Part shown: positions 23,588-54,719 of the stretch, one piece after another | Position numbering within the stretch: position 1 is the stretch's first letter | Layout: each line of letters starts with the position of its first letter | Notes under the pieces: generated by a model | Database searches by the model: none | Seen by the model: the letters and a program-made list of their open reading frames with translations, nothing else | Told to the model about the DNA's origin: nothing | Assembly: GCF_019393635.1 (NCBI RefSeq) | Contig: NC_057864.1 | Location: 467,796,117 to 467,860,116 of the forward strand | From: Dromiciops gliroides | Taxonomy: Eukaryota > Chordata > Mammalia > Microbiotheria > Microbiotheriidae | DNA length: 64,000 nucleotides | Direction: 5' to 3' | Made by a program: the position numbers and the translations under genes

Positions 23588-23638
23588 TATCTTCAGTTAC
23601 TAACCATTGAAAAGAGTCCTTGAGAGAAGCTGCAGAAG
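23588..23638 (+). other. ALDH3A1: ALDH3A1 exon 1, non-coding (proposed)
   Basis: ALDH3A1 genes have an untranslated first exon. Exon 2 here starts 5 bases before the ATG, so an upstream exon is required. This stretch ends in a good donor (GCAGAAG then GTAATT) and lies about 25-30 bases after a TATA-like box. Joined to exon 2 it gives a 5' leader with no upstream ATG. Its end (GAGAGAAGCTGCAGAAG) resembles my memory of the human exon 1 end. The transcription start is a guess from the TATA spacing; the donor is the firmer boundary. Confidence 0.5.
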
Positions 23639-23659
23639 GTAATTCCTTTATTCACTTTA

Positions 23660-23737
23660 TGGTTTGTTTGTTTGTTTTTTTTTTGGTGTGAGGCAATGAG
23701 GGTTAAGTGACTTGCCCAGGGTCACACAGCTGGTAAA
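23660..23737 (-). mobile_element. 5'-truncated WSINE beside the exon 1 donor
   Basis: Only the 3' half of the SINE is present. A 16-bp duplication TCCTTTATTCACTTTA flanks it at 23644-23659 and 23738-23753, starting five bases after the donor GT at 23639. Confidence 0.88.
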
Positions 23738-23873
23738 TCCTTTATTCACTTTAGTTACATTTTCCTAGTTTTTCCTGCTCTGTGTATTTCTAGGAAAATA
23801 TTTTTCTAAGAGTTTCTCTAATATACTAATTAATAATTCAAATTACTGAATTGATCAAGAATGACTGTATTCA

Positions 23874-24122
23874 TGCACATGTGCTGGAACCGATGTTTGA
23901 GACTATTGGAAAGCGTCTTTAGAGCAAAAATCCCTTGACTCTTGAATGCACAGAAGTATTTTCTCTGCCTGTCTTCCAGACCACTGACCCCCTTACTGTT
24001 TCCCCTGGAGTTCCCTCTAGCCTTGTTTTCCAAATTGGATTCCTCTCTATTGATAATCAGTTGATGTTTCCCTAATTCATTTGGCTACAGGACAGAGATT
24101 GTTTGAACTATATTGACCAAAC
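23874..24122 (+). repeat. 249-bp duplicated block, copy 1
   Basis: It runs from TGCACATGTGCTGGAACC to ATATTGACCAAAC and matches 25149-25398 in the same orientation with scattered substitutions. I recognise no transposon family; see findings. Confidence 0.85.
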
Positions 24123-25148
24123 CCACAAATACTTTGGGGCTATATAATTTCATTGAGATAAAAGGACGTTGGAGAAACTTTGTAATAAAATTGAAAGTGT
24201 TAAGCCTAGAGTATTGCTCAGGTCTCCCCTAACTCTTACATTCTATTTTTACGTGTGATACTCAAAGATTGTTGTCTATTATCAGTATTTGTAAGAGGTA
24301 CATAATTTCATTGGTCCTCTTCGAAAATGAAGGACCACCCCCACCACTACCACCACCAACAAGAGCTATCCAAAAGGGGAATGGACCACCCTTGGAGGTA
24401 GTGGGTTTCCCTTCACAGGAGGTCACTAAGTATAGGTGAGACGACTGTTTGTCCAGTATGTTATAGGGGGGATTCTTGTTTCAAGAATAGATTGGACTTG
24501 CTGGACTCTGAAGTCTTTCCCTCTCTGAGCTTCTGTGATTTTGCAATAATTTCATGTTTTATATTTTAAGAGGGAAAAGTGTCACTAGAATTGAAATATT
24601 GAACTCCCTATCCAGCTCTTGAAACATCCATGCCCTCTGTCTTTTCTCATCTGCAAAATGAGAGGGTTAGGCGTCCCTTATCATTCTGAACCCAGGATCC
24701 TCTTCTCTGAAGTTACTTAAGCTCCTGGACTTCAGATTCTTCCTCTGTAAAATGAGGGAGCTGGACTAGGCAGGTGGCTTGGAGATCTCTTTCAGCTAGA
24801 GGTCTAGCATCCTGTGATTTGTGGAACACAATTTGTTCTGGGAACTGTGGGATCCCCAGTGTTCTGTGGGCAGCATCTGGATTTCCTTTTCTCTCTAATG
24901 TCCCCGCACTGGTATGTGCTGGAAAGTAGACGCACTAGGGGAAGTTTTGGTCTAGAAGGAATAGGAGGTGTGGCAGGTGGAATCCCTAGGATACACTAAT
25001 GCTGGGATACACTGCTGATCTCACCTGCTCAGGTGATGTACTAGCAGCCCTGCTAACTTGGATGTAATCATGCTGATCGAGAAAGACAGATGACAGGGCT
25101 GCTAGTGTCCCCCTAACAAAAACAAACAAATTAACAAAAAAAACCTAT
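24123..25148 (+). other. Intron 1 sequence between the duplicated blocks
   Basis: It contains a reverse piece of the second SINE family (CATTGGTCCTCTTCGAAAATGAAGGAC, 24311), a CCA-rich run (24337-24360) and a MIR-like stretch (about 24600-24812). The remainder is unassigned. Confidence 0.5.
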
Positions 25149-25398
25149 TGCACATGTGCTGGAACCAATGTTTGAGACTGCGGGAAAGAGTGTCTTTAGA
25201 GCAAAAATCCCTTGACTCTTGGATGCACAGAAGTATTTTCTCTGCCTATCTTCCAGACCACTGTTCCCCTTGCTGTTTCCCCTGGAGGTCCCTCTAGCCT
25301 TGTTTTCCAAAGTGCATTCCTCTCTGTTGATAATCAGTTGATGTTTCCTAATTAATTTGGATACAGGATAAAGATTGTTTGAACTATATTGACCAAAC
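25149..25398 (+). repeat. Duplicated block, copy 2
   Basis: It is the partner of 23874-24122, with the same start and end words and only small indels. The copies lie 1275 bp apart within intron 1. Confidence 0.85.
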
Positions 25399-25414
25399 AT
25401 TTTGTATATAGTTA

Positions 25415-25490
25415 TCTCTCCCAATAGAATGTAAGCTCCTTGAAGGCAGGGGCCATTACCTTTTTGTCTTTGTATGCCTAGTACCTGGCC
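25415..25490 (+). mobile_element. L2 LINE tail fragment
   Basis: TCTCCCAATAGAATGTAAGCTCCTTGAAGGCAGGGGCC and GTATGCCTAGTACCTGG are the L2 3' end. Confidence 0.65.
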
Positions 25491-25495
25491 CACAT

Positions 25496-25612
25496 GGTTG
25501 TTCAGTCATTTCAGTCATGTCCAACTCTTCGTGGCCCCAGTCTGGGGTTTTCTTGGCATAGATACTGGAAGCGGTTTGCCATTTCTTTCTCCAGACCATT
25601 TTTACAGACTGA
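25496..25612 (-). mobile_element. Partial MAR1-type CORE-SINE
   Basis: GTTGTTCAGTCATTTCAGTCATGTCC and GGTTTTCTTGGCATAGATACTGG are the reversed MAR1 tail. Confidence 0.7.
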
Positions 25613-25710
25613 CCAGCAGGCAGCTGCAGTAGTCCATGCCTGTACCAGAGTGGTCTCAGCATCAGAGGAGAAAAGGGACCATACATGAAAGTTATTACAA
25701 AGACAAAATC

Positions 25711-25835
25711 GGGGGCAGTGGATAAAGCACCGGCCCTGGATTCAGGAGGACCTGAGTTCAAATCCAGATTCAGACACTTGACCCTTACTAGCTGTGTGAC
25801 CCTGGGCAAGTCATTTAACCCTAATTGCCCTGCAA
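25711..25835 (+). mobile_element. WSINE, first bases missing
   Basis: Starts GGGGGCAGTGGATAAAG, lacking the CTAGGTGG part; its tail leads into the AAAGG array. Confidence 0.9.
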
Positions 25836-26021
25836 AAAGAAAAGAAAAGGAAAGGAAAAGAAAGGAAAGGAAAGGAAAGGAAAGGAAAGGAAAGGAAAGG
25901 AAAGGAAAGGAAAGGAAAGGAAAGGAAAGGAAAGGAAAGGAAAGGAAAGGAAAGGAAAGGAAAGGAAAGGAAAGGAAAGGAAAGGAAAGGAAAGGAAAGG
26001 AAAGGAAAGGAAAGGAAAGGA
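25836..26021 (+). repeat. (AAAGG)n pentanucleotide array
   Basis: Positions 25861-26020 are 32 perfect AAAGG units, with a few variant units before. It is continuous with the A-tail of the SINE at 25711. The Lys-Gly-Glu-Arg and Phe-Leu-Ser-Phe-Pro open frames through it are artefacts. Confidence 0.97.
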
Positions 26022-26029
26022 GAAGATGA

Positions 26030-26235
26030 AATAGACAGGATTTGGCAACTGATTGGATGTGGTCGGGTGTGAGAGAGCGAGGAGTCCAGGATGACTGTAA
26101 GGGTCACTGAGTCACTGGGAGGTTGGTGGTGCCTTCCACAGTAATAGGGAAGTTAGAAGTGAGGAGTAATAATGAGCTCAGTTGAAGATGTCTACGATAT
26201 GTCCAGTTCAAGATGTCCAACAAGCATTTCTAATT
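26030..26235 (+). mobile_element. Ancient LINE-like repeat fragment
   Basis: GGATTTGGCAACTGATTGGATG, GGAGTCCAGGATGACTG and GTCCAGTTCAAGATGTCCAA belong to the unnamed family seen at 53790 and 62755. Confidence 0.55.
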
Positions 26236-28009
26236 TAAGCTGAGGAAGAACTTTTTAATTCCAGGTGTACATAGAAACCATATTCATAAGTGTACCAATT
26301 TTCTCATTTGTTTAGACTCTAATCTTTACCATTCAGGTAGCTTTTATCTCTACAGGCACAAACTGGTTTTGAAAACCAAACACAGTTGGATTTAGTGACA
26401 AATAATCTATTGTTTTGAAAGCAACAGTCTCACAGCTTGGACCCAAAGGGTTTGTTTGTTTTCTGAAAGTTGGGGGTTTAGCACCGAGATGGACAGAACT
26501 GGGTTTGGCATCCGAGGACCTGTTTTCAAAGCCCAGTTCTGCCTCTTATTATCCACCTAACTTTGGGAAAGTCATTTTTCTCCTCTGGGCTTCATTTCCC
26601 TTCTCTGAAAAATGAGGGGGTTGGTCTAGATGACTTTGAGGGAGGCAGCAGAGAAGATGCTGGCTTTGGTGCTAGGTTCAAATCCTTTGCTACCAGTCTG
26701 ACCTAGGGCAAGTCATTGGGCTTCTCTGGGCCTCAGTTTCTTTACCTGTAAAATAAGGGGCATGGATTCAGTGGTCTCTAAGGCCCTTTTCAACTCTAGG
26801 TCCATGATCCTATGTTACCCTCCCACCCAAAAGCCAGACTCCTGATAATTATAAAACATTTCATTTTTTGATCGTCATGCTAACCCAGTAGGAGTTATAC
26901 TTTTTGTGATGCCTGGCTGCAGAAAATACTCGACTCAGGGTTAGGACTAGACCTCAGGACCTCTGGCCCTAAGCCCACCACATTTTCTCACTATTGTAAA
27001 GGCTTATCTTCTGTTGAGCCCCAAAGGGAGTGGGATAACATTTTACCCCAACCCCTTTGCTTTCCTGTTGGCCCCCTGAATGATAGGATTGTGTGTATTG
27101 ATCCTCAGACAGAAAGGGTAGGAAGAAAAGAGCCTAGGGAGGTCACCATTCTGGGAGCCTAGGGAATCACTGTCCCCCTGCCCTTGAACCCTTGGATCAA
27201 TTCCTATTTCTCTGGTGCTTTTTTGGTAGGAAAAATAGTGTCCTCATGATAACCCTGTGATGGAGGTAATATGTGCGTGAGTTTGTTCCCATTTCAGAGG
27301 GGAGAAAACTGAGTCTCAGAGAAATAAATGAAGTGATTGGTCCAAGGTCAGACAGCTGGTCAGTGTCAGAGGAGGCAGCCATCTCCAGGATGCAGATTGA
27401 AGTGTCCCAAGAAGATTCCCCCATCCCCAAAGTTCTTCCCTGCTCACCTGTCACATTGTCTGGATCCCTACCATTATGTATTCCTTTTAGTTCAACACTG
27501 TCCTCTCCCTGGGAAGTCTCTCTTCAAACACATGGCATGGATGCATGTGTGCATGTAAACAATGAGGGAGGAATGAGCATCATCCATTATGCCTTAGCAA
27601 TTGGTGGTTTGAAAGAGATGATATCCTTGTGGAAAGTGCCTCAGACTGAGAGCAGAGACTAGTTCTGTCAAACTTGCTGTGTGATCTGGGACAAATTGCT
27701 TCACTTCTCTGGGCTTCAGTCTTTTATTCTAGAAACCAAGGGGATTGGCTTGACTCTTTCCAATGTGAAATGTCCCCTGGATTTGGAGTTACAAGATGTG
27801 GGTTCAAGAAGACTTGTCTTCTTGTTCTGAGATAATTTAGGTGTCAGAACACTGGACTTGGGGTCAGGAAACCCTGGGTTCATGTCTTGCCTCTTGCACT
27901 TACCAGGTATGTGACTCTAGGCAAGTCACAGGGAATAAGAAGCAGAGTCTATCTTTGAACTCAGGTTCCATAAGTCCAAGTTCATTGGGCATCTTTAATG
28001 TTCCTCCCA
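26236..28009 (+). other. Intron 1 sequence, mostly MIR pieces
   Basis: MIR-like stretches lie at about 26490-26635, 26636-26815, 27640-27780 and 27840-27940 (CAAGTCATT...CTGGGCCTCAGTTTC type words). The rest is unassigned. No recent SINE is present in this 1.8 kb. Confidence 0.5.
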
Positions 28010-28470
28010 GGTTACTGTGATGCCTTCACAAAACCCATTTTCCAGGCTAATTTCACATGAATCTCCATTTCATACTCTATGTTCCAATCCAACTCTCCCA
28101 CAAGCTATTCACTACACATGCTATTCCATCTCCCACCTCCATGCATTTGTACAGGTTGTGCCCTATCCTTGTATCCTATCCTTTCTCACCTCCATGTCTT
28201 GGCTAGCTCCCATCAGATCACAGCTCAGTGGCTGCCTCTCACAACAGACCTTTGCGGATCCCTCTCAGTTGTTAGTGCTCCCTCCCCCTGCCCCCAAATT
28301 ACTTTGATTTTACTCATCTGTGTATATATTGTAGCCTCAGTGGAATGTAAACCTCTTGAGGTCAGACACTGGTTTGGTTTTTTTTTTTTGGTTTGGGGCT
28401 TTCTATCCCTGCTAGTTCATGCAGGACCTGGTGTATAACAGTTCCCTGAGAAGTGTTTTTCGGATTGAAC
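28010..28470 (+). mobile_element. L2 LINE 3' copy
   Basis: ACATGCTATTCCATCTCCCACCTCC, TCAGTGGAATGTAAACCTCTTGAGG and GGTGTATAACAGTTCC follow L2 3' order. It ends about 75 bp before exon 2. Confidence 0.6.
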
Positions 28471-28550
28471 TGAATGAAAAGACGATCATTTTCATTGTCA
28501 GTTTCTAAAAAGCCACCTCAAACTCTCACGGTTCTGTTTTCTCAGTCACC

Positions 28551-49229
<20,679 letters not shown>

Positions 49230-49675
49230 GGAGGCAGCTGAACTCCTTTACCCATTGGGGCAAACCGATGTGTGGAAGGAAGCCCACCTAGCTCTGAATC
49301 TTCACCCCTGCTGAGCTCCCAATCTACCCCCTCTCTTTCATCTGCCTCAAGGAATCCTACTCCTCCCTCAATTAGCACTTTGAGTGTCACCTCCTCTGAG
49401 AAACCTTCCCAGCCCACCCCAGCCCACAGCTGGGACACCTTGCTCCTCTGGACTCCCAGAGCATCTACTGTCTTTGCATCACCCTTGACCTTAGCACAGA
49501 TTCCTTTGGGTTGTTACTTAGCAGTTCTGGGCTCCTATGTCTATCTTCCTAATTAGACTGAATGCTTCCCGAGGACAGAAATCATCTTACTTTTTTGTAT
49601 TCCCCCCACCCTTGGTGCCTAGCACAGTACTGACCATGGAACATTTATTCAATAAATACCTGTCGAATGAACAAA
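49230..49675 (+). other. ALDH3A1: ALDH3A1 3' untranslated region
   Basis: This runs from the TGA to a presumed cleavage site about 15-25 bp after the AATAAA at 49651. Most of it beyond about 49335 is an L2 LINE 3' end, so the transcript appears to terminate in a transposon-derived signal. The exact cleavage site is inferred. Confidence 0.55.
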
Positions 49676-49690
49676 TGAATGAGTTTTCTC
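49335..49690 (+). mobile_element. L2 LINE 3' end
   Basis: It shows the typical L2 tail order: CACCTCCTCTGAGAAACCTTCC, then AATTAGACTGAATGCTTCC, GAGGACAG, GGTGCCTAGCACAGTAC, then AATAAATA and GAATGA repeats. It overlaps the ALDH3A1 3' UTR. Confidence 0.7.
49651..49656 (+). promoter_or_regulatory. Poly(A) signal AATAAA, probable ALDH3A1 end
   Basis: This is the first canonical AATAAA after the stop codon, followed by a T-rich stretch (TTTTCTCCTTTG) at about 49684. It is part of the L2 consensus tail (TTCAATAAATAC). Confidence 0.55.
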
Positions 49691-49774
49691 CTTTGTTAGT
49701 AAAGACACAACTTCTCCTTCTCTATCAGAACTGGGACCTTCCCATCATCTTAGAATATAGAGACAATGGGGAGG

Positions 49775-50875
49775 CAGGATGGTACCCAGCAAGGAACACT
49801 GACTCAGAGGACCTGGGTTCAAATCTGATTCTTTGTGATCTTGGGCAAATCACAACCCCCATGGGCCTCAGTTTTCTCATCTGTAAAATGAAGACCTTGA
49901 GCTGGGTGACCCGAGGTTCCTTTCATATCTCCACCCATGACCCTAGGATGTCTTTGCCATTCAAAGCAGCCTTGCTGTTGTCTCTCTGGATGCCAAGGGA
50001 GATGACATAATTGTGGGTAATAAGCCTCATTCACTGCCTGTGGTCAGACATTTGCCATTTGTCATTATTAATATTAATTATTATATTAACTTTGGTAACA
50101 AGGAACCACATCCTAGGTCACCCTGTGCCCTTCCCATCATTATCTACCTGCACAGAAACTGGGGAGAGATTAGAAGCCCTCAGTTCAGATATGTCCTGTG
50201 AGACAGAATGAACTTAGAAGCCTCTTCATCATTAATCAGATCCTGCTGGGGTACACTCTCTGGGGGAGGGGTGGGGGAGACTGCCCTGAGCCAGTGCATG
50301 GTCTTTCTCACATCTGGTCCCAATAACTAGGTGGGCTTCCCAAGCTCTGAGCTTCCCCTGGTATATACTAACTCCCACTCTCATATGGAGCCCCTGAAAG
50401 GACTCTCTCTCCTCAACATATTCCTCACACACACATTTCTCACCTTCTAGCACACCAAGATCACAGCTTTAGAGTTGGATGAGTCCTCTGAGGTCATCAA
50501 GTGTAATCCCCTCATTTTACAGTAAGGAAACTGAGGTGTGATGAAGCCACTTTTCTACATAACACAGCTAGTATGAGGTGAGATTTGAACTCAGATCTTC
50601 TGCACTTCAAATCTGATGCCCAAGGCATTACTCCATACCTTTTAGTCTCAACATAATGTTGGGCTAGAATTGTTGCCACTGGGAAGTTTGGTACAGTGCA
50701 AAGAGGCTGATGTTGGAATCCAGGGACTTGAGTTCAAATCTTACCTCTGCTACTATTTATCTGTGTGACTCTGGGTAAGTCATTAACTTCTCTGGGCCTC
50801 AGTTTCCTCTTCCGTAAAATGAGGGGGTAGTATTAAATGGTCTCTGAGCTCCTTTCCAACTGTATGATCTCCTTC
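49775..50875. mobile_element. Run of MIR copies downstream of ALDH3A1
   Basis: Three MIRs: plus at about 49775-49950 (GGGTTCAAATCTGATTC, GGGCCTCAGTTTTCTC), minus at about 50470-50640 (CTCATTTTACAGTAAGGAAACTGAGG), plus at about 50690-50875 (GGGCCTCAGTTTCC). Between them, 49951-50470 is unassigned. Confidence 0.6.
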
Positions 50876-51089
50876 CAGTACCCTTAAGCCAGTCTCTGAA
50901 TCTCCAAATTAACCAACCCCAGTTTCATAAATCTCTCCTGACAATCTTTGAAAGCACCATGAGGTCAGAGGCCTCTACTTTTTAAAAAATACGTTTTTAT
51001 GGATGTCTTTGTTTTTTACATTGTCACAGTTTCCCTTCCTCCCTTCCCCTCCAACTCTCCCTCCACCAGAGCTGTACCATAGAAATAGC

Positions 51090-51238
51090 TTTTTTTGGGG
51101 GGGGGGGGGGCAATAAGGGTTAAGTGACTTGCCCAGGGTCACACAGCTAGCAAGTGTCAAGTGTCTGAGGCCGGATTTTAACTCAGGTCCTCCTGACTCC
51201 AGGTCAGGTACTCTATCCACTGCGCCACCTAGCTGCCC
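51090..51238 (-). mobile_element. WSINE
   Basis: Reverse copy with T and G run at the tail side. Confidence 0.92.
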
Positions 51239-51239
51239 T

Positions 51240-51819
51240 TAAGTGTATTGTCACAGCCTTGATGACTCCTTCTTCCCAGGATGCTTAGGGTCCCAGGGGC
51301 TGGGGAGCCAGATTGGTCGGTTTGTTTGAAGAAAGAAGAAGTGGCAAGAAACAGGGAGAGGACCAGGATGGGGAGAGAAAGATGCGAGCACATGCCTTGG
51401 AGCTGTGAGCAGCTCCTGGGATCTGGGCTGGGCGGGCCAGAAATCTTTCCCAGCATGCTGGAGCAGCTGGGTAGAGATTAGTTCTCCTCCTAGGGGTGTA
51501 ATACCCGAGACCTTGCCCATCCACACAGTGCACAACAACTCTGCTGACCCTCCTGGAGAGTCTTGGTGGCAAATCCTGCCTCCTGCCTTATCTGTTTTCC
51601 ATAGATTGAACATTTCTCTAAGCTGGAAAACCCTGGATTCTTGTCACTCCCATTCTTTGAGGGCCAGAATAAAGGGAAAGGAGAGGGGGGAATGTGGGAG
51701 AAGGAAGGAGAGGAGGAGGAGAACCTTGATCCTGAGAGATGATAGTGTCTGATGCATTTGAGACCACCTGTGTTTGCTGTATTTTTGTATGTAAATATAC
51801 ATTTTTTTATATTTACATG
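51240..51819 (+). other. Repeat-poor island downstream of ALDH3A1
   Basis: No transposon recognised; GC-rich in its first half, and open frames on both strands overlap without support. It could be regulatory or an unrecognised non-coding exon. Confidence 0.4.
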
Positions 51820-51965
51820 TTGTTTCTCCCATTAGAGTGCAAGCTCACTGACGGCAGGAACTGGGTTTGTTCTGCTTGTTTGCTTTTCTTTTATATCTCC
51901 AGCACTTAGCACAATGCTTAGTACATAGAAAGCATGCAATAAATGTTTGTTGACTGACTGACTGG
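51820..51965 (+). mobile_element. L2 LINE tail
   Basis: CCCATTAGAGTGCAAGCTCACTGACGGCAGG, CAGCACTTAGCACAATGC and GCAATAAATGTTTGTTGACTGACTGACTGG. Confidence 0.72.
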
Positions 51966-52129
51966 TATTGCTATGTTGTTTTCTTTCTTTCTTTTTTATT
52001 GTTTATGTTGTTTTTTTCTAAGTAAAATGTTTTCGCTTTCACCATAACATGAGGTTGAAGATATTTTGTCTTAAACTGACTCTAAAAAGAAGTTTCCTGT
52101 GGATAGGGGCTAAGCCAAAGGGACAGCAA

Positions 52130-52360
52130 GCAGACATTTTTATGGGACTTGAAGCTTTGCAGCTCGCTTTATAGACATTACCTTACGTGAACCTCATGAT
52201 AAGCCCGTAAGGCAAGAGCTATTCTTAGCCTCATTTCACAAACGAGGCTCAGAGAAATGAAATGACTTGTTCAGGATCACACCAGTAAGTGTGAGATGGG
52301 ATTCAGACTCAGCTCTTCCCAAGTCCAAGCCTAGTGCTCTAACCATTGGGCAACCTGACC
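52130..52360 (-). mobile_element. MIR
   Basis: TTTGCAGCTCGCTTTATAGAC, GAGGCTCAGAGAAATGAAATGACTTG and ATTCAGACTCAGCTCTTCCC. Confidence 0.6.
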
Positions 52361-53280
52361 ACAAGTAGGCTCCTGGAATAACAAGAAAACAGCTTGGATT
52401 GGGGGAAGATTGAAAGACTGTGACACTCTTGTCCCCGTGAGACAGAAGAGCTGGCAGTGATCTCCCAGCCTCTAGAAACCCTGGAGAAAACCAAGACCAT
52501 ACTGGTCCCCGGCCCCCATCAGATCTAACTTCATGGTTCCTGCTCATTCTGTCCCCACTGCTGCCCAAAGGAGATGCTGCCTTCATGGCCAGGAAGGTTA
52601 TATAACACAGGGCCTGTTTACTTCCACTTATTTCTTGGTGAATTTTGAACTGCCCCAGGGACTTGGCTTGTGAGAACTTCATCACCGAAGCAAACAGAAA
52701 TTGTTTGTGCAGCCAAAGAGGCCTTGCCCAAACCCGCCCTCCTGCAGAGAAGAAAGGAGCATCAATGGATCCCAGGAGCCTTCTCCAATCCACTTGATGT
52801 CACAGAAAGGTCACAGGCAGATAAAGTCAGAAGGGAGTCTCAGATATCCTTGAGTCAGGCCCATCTTTGCTCAGAGGGGGGATACAGGAGCCTCTAGAGG
52901 GGAAGTAACTTGTTCAAGGTCACACAGCTGGCAACAGGGCAGAGGTGGAATGTGAACCCAGACCCTCTGATTCTAGATACGATGCTCTTTCCATTATGCC
53001 ACACTGCCTAGTAGTCCAGGACACCTGGATTTGAGGGCCAGTTCTGACACTGACTCATGTTGTGACTGTGGGTAAATCTTTTCTCTCTCTTTAGTGTAAT
53101 TAAGATCGTCATCTGTTTACAGAGCCTTGAATGTCAATTCAAAGCATGAGTACTGGGAGAGATAGCCTGATACCTTGTGGAAAGGGAACAGGAGAACAGG
53201 GTTCTAGGTCACACTAACCTAACTGTGTGATTAAGCAAGTCATTTCTACATCTCTGGGCCTCAGTTTTTCTCTTTTGGGT
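52361..53280 (+). other. Repeat-poor stretch with a TATA-like word
   Basis: Only a MIR piece at about 52905-53010 is recognised. GGTTATATAACACAGGG at 52597-52613 looks like a TATA region on the plus strand, but no coding exon could be joined to it. Confidence 0.35.
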
Positions 53281-53283
53281 TTT

Positions 53284-53430
53284 TCTTTTTTTTTGGGGGG
53301 GGCAATTGGGGTTAAGTGACTTGCCCAGGGTCACACAGCTAGTAAGTGTCAAGTATCTGATGCCAGATTGGAACTCAGGTCCTCCTGAATCCAGGGCCAG
53401 TGCTCTATCCACTGTGCCACCTAGCTGCCC
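53284..53430 (-). mobile_element. WSINE
   Basis: CTCTTTTGGGT repeats at 53270 and 53431. Confidence 0.93.
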
Positions 53431-53789
53431 CTCTTTTGGGTCTTTCAAAACTGTGGCTTAGGAGCAGTGGCCAGGCTGCATCTCCACGGGGGCTGCTTCC
53501 TGGGACGATGTCTGTGGACACATGTCTGGAAGCATGGCTATTCCCAAGACTCTTGGGTTCAGGGTCTTGGGCTGTTTCTATCAGGGCCTGGGGGGAGACA
53601 GTGGTGGTTTGTCTTGCTTGGTCTGTGCTGTCTCCTGTCTCTCCCCTAGGGTGCCCTGCGGCCTTAGCCAGGCTGGCCTGCCTGCCCTGTGGGTGGCCGT
53701 AGGTGGGACGCCTGGCCCTACCATTTGGTCAGAGGTACAATTCAGAAATAGCATCTTGGCAGCTGAGGGCAGGATGGAATAGAATGGGA

Positions 53790-54345
53790 AGAGGCCTGTA
53801 GCAAGAACCATTAGAAAGCAAATGCAATCGTCCAGGCAAGAGGTGAGAAGGGCCCGGGCTACGGGGTGGCTGTGTGAATGGAGGGAGGGAAGGGAGAGTA
53901 CTTGAGAGACCTCAGAGTAGAAATGACAAGATGTGACAACTGATTGCACATGTGGGGCGAGTGAGAGGGAGGAATCAAGGGTGACTCTGAGGCTGCTGGC
54001 TTGGATGATTCGGAAGATGGTGAGAACAGGGGAGGGTTTCGAAGGGCAAGGTGAGGAGTTCTGCTTGTCCATGTTGAGTTGCCTAACCTGAGATATCTCA
54101 TTGGAGAAGTCCAGGACTGGGGCTGAGAGAGAGACATTAAGGCTGGATCCATAGATCTGGGAATTAACTGCATAGAGATAGATAATCATTGGACCCATGG
54201 GGTGATGAGAAGATGGATCAAGGTAGTAGAGAGAGGGAGGAAAAGAGGGCCCAGCATTGAGCCTTGGGTAACACTCAGGGTTTATTGGCGTAGCATGGAT
54301 GGAGATCCCTCAAAGGAAACCAAGAAGGAATGATCTGACTCCAGA
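53790..54345 (+). mobile_element. Ancient LINE-like repeat, longest copy here
   Basis: CAATCGTCCAGGCAAGAGG, GGAATCAAGGGTGACTCTGAGG, CTTGTCCATGTTGAGTTGCC, GGGAATTAACTGCATAGAGAT and CCCAGCATTGAGCCTTGGG. The 205-codon minus-strand open frame across it is not a gene. Confidence 0.55.
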
Positions 54346-54469
54346 ATCAGACTGTACCAAGCTGGCGCTGTGTATTGAAAACAGAACATCAGAGATGAGA
54401 AGGCCTTAGAGAATAACCAGATGCCTCCTCATTGTGAAGGAAATGCTGAGGCCCAGAGGTGTAATAGGG

Positions 54470-54655
54470 AGATAGATAGCTTAAAGGATAGATGATAGAA
54501 GGAAGGATAGCTAGCTAGCTAGTGAGATGATAGAGAAATATATAGAAAGATAGATGGAAGGATAGATTGATAGACAAAAAGATAGATATTAGGAGGAAGA
54601 ATAGCTAGCTGATTAGACATTAGAGAAATATATAGAAATAGACAGAACTATACAC
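54470..54655 (+). repeat. Degenerate (GATA)n repeat
   Basis: GATAGATAG, GGATAGATG and AGCTAGCTAGCTAG variants over about 185 bp. Confidence 0.85.
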
Positions 54656-54719
54656 ATATATTTTCTCTGTAAACCCCATCATTCCTCAGGCAACCTGTAA
54701 ATTAGTTTTCACTCTATTG

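Noticed and set aside
25811..26107. Phe-Leu-Ser-Phe-Pro and Lys-Gly-Glu-Arg repeat proteins
   Set aside because: Frames through the AAAGG array; no non-repeat coding part.
27262..27280. A second XRE at ATGTGCGTGAG
   Set aside because: The core is GTGCGTG, not TNGCGTG, and it lies deep in intron 1 far from the promoter.
53581..54198. 205-codon minus-strand open frame
   Set aside because: Lies over an ancient interspersed repeat; no domain, no splice partners, no codon-bias support.
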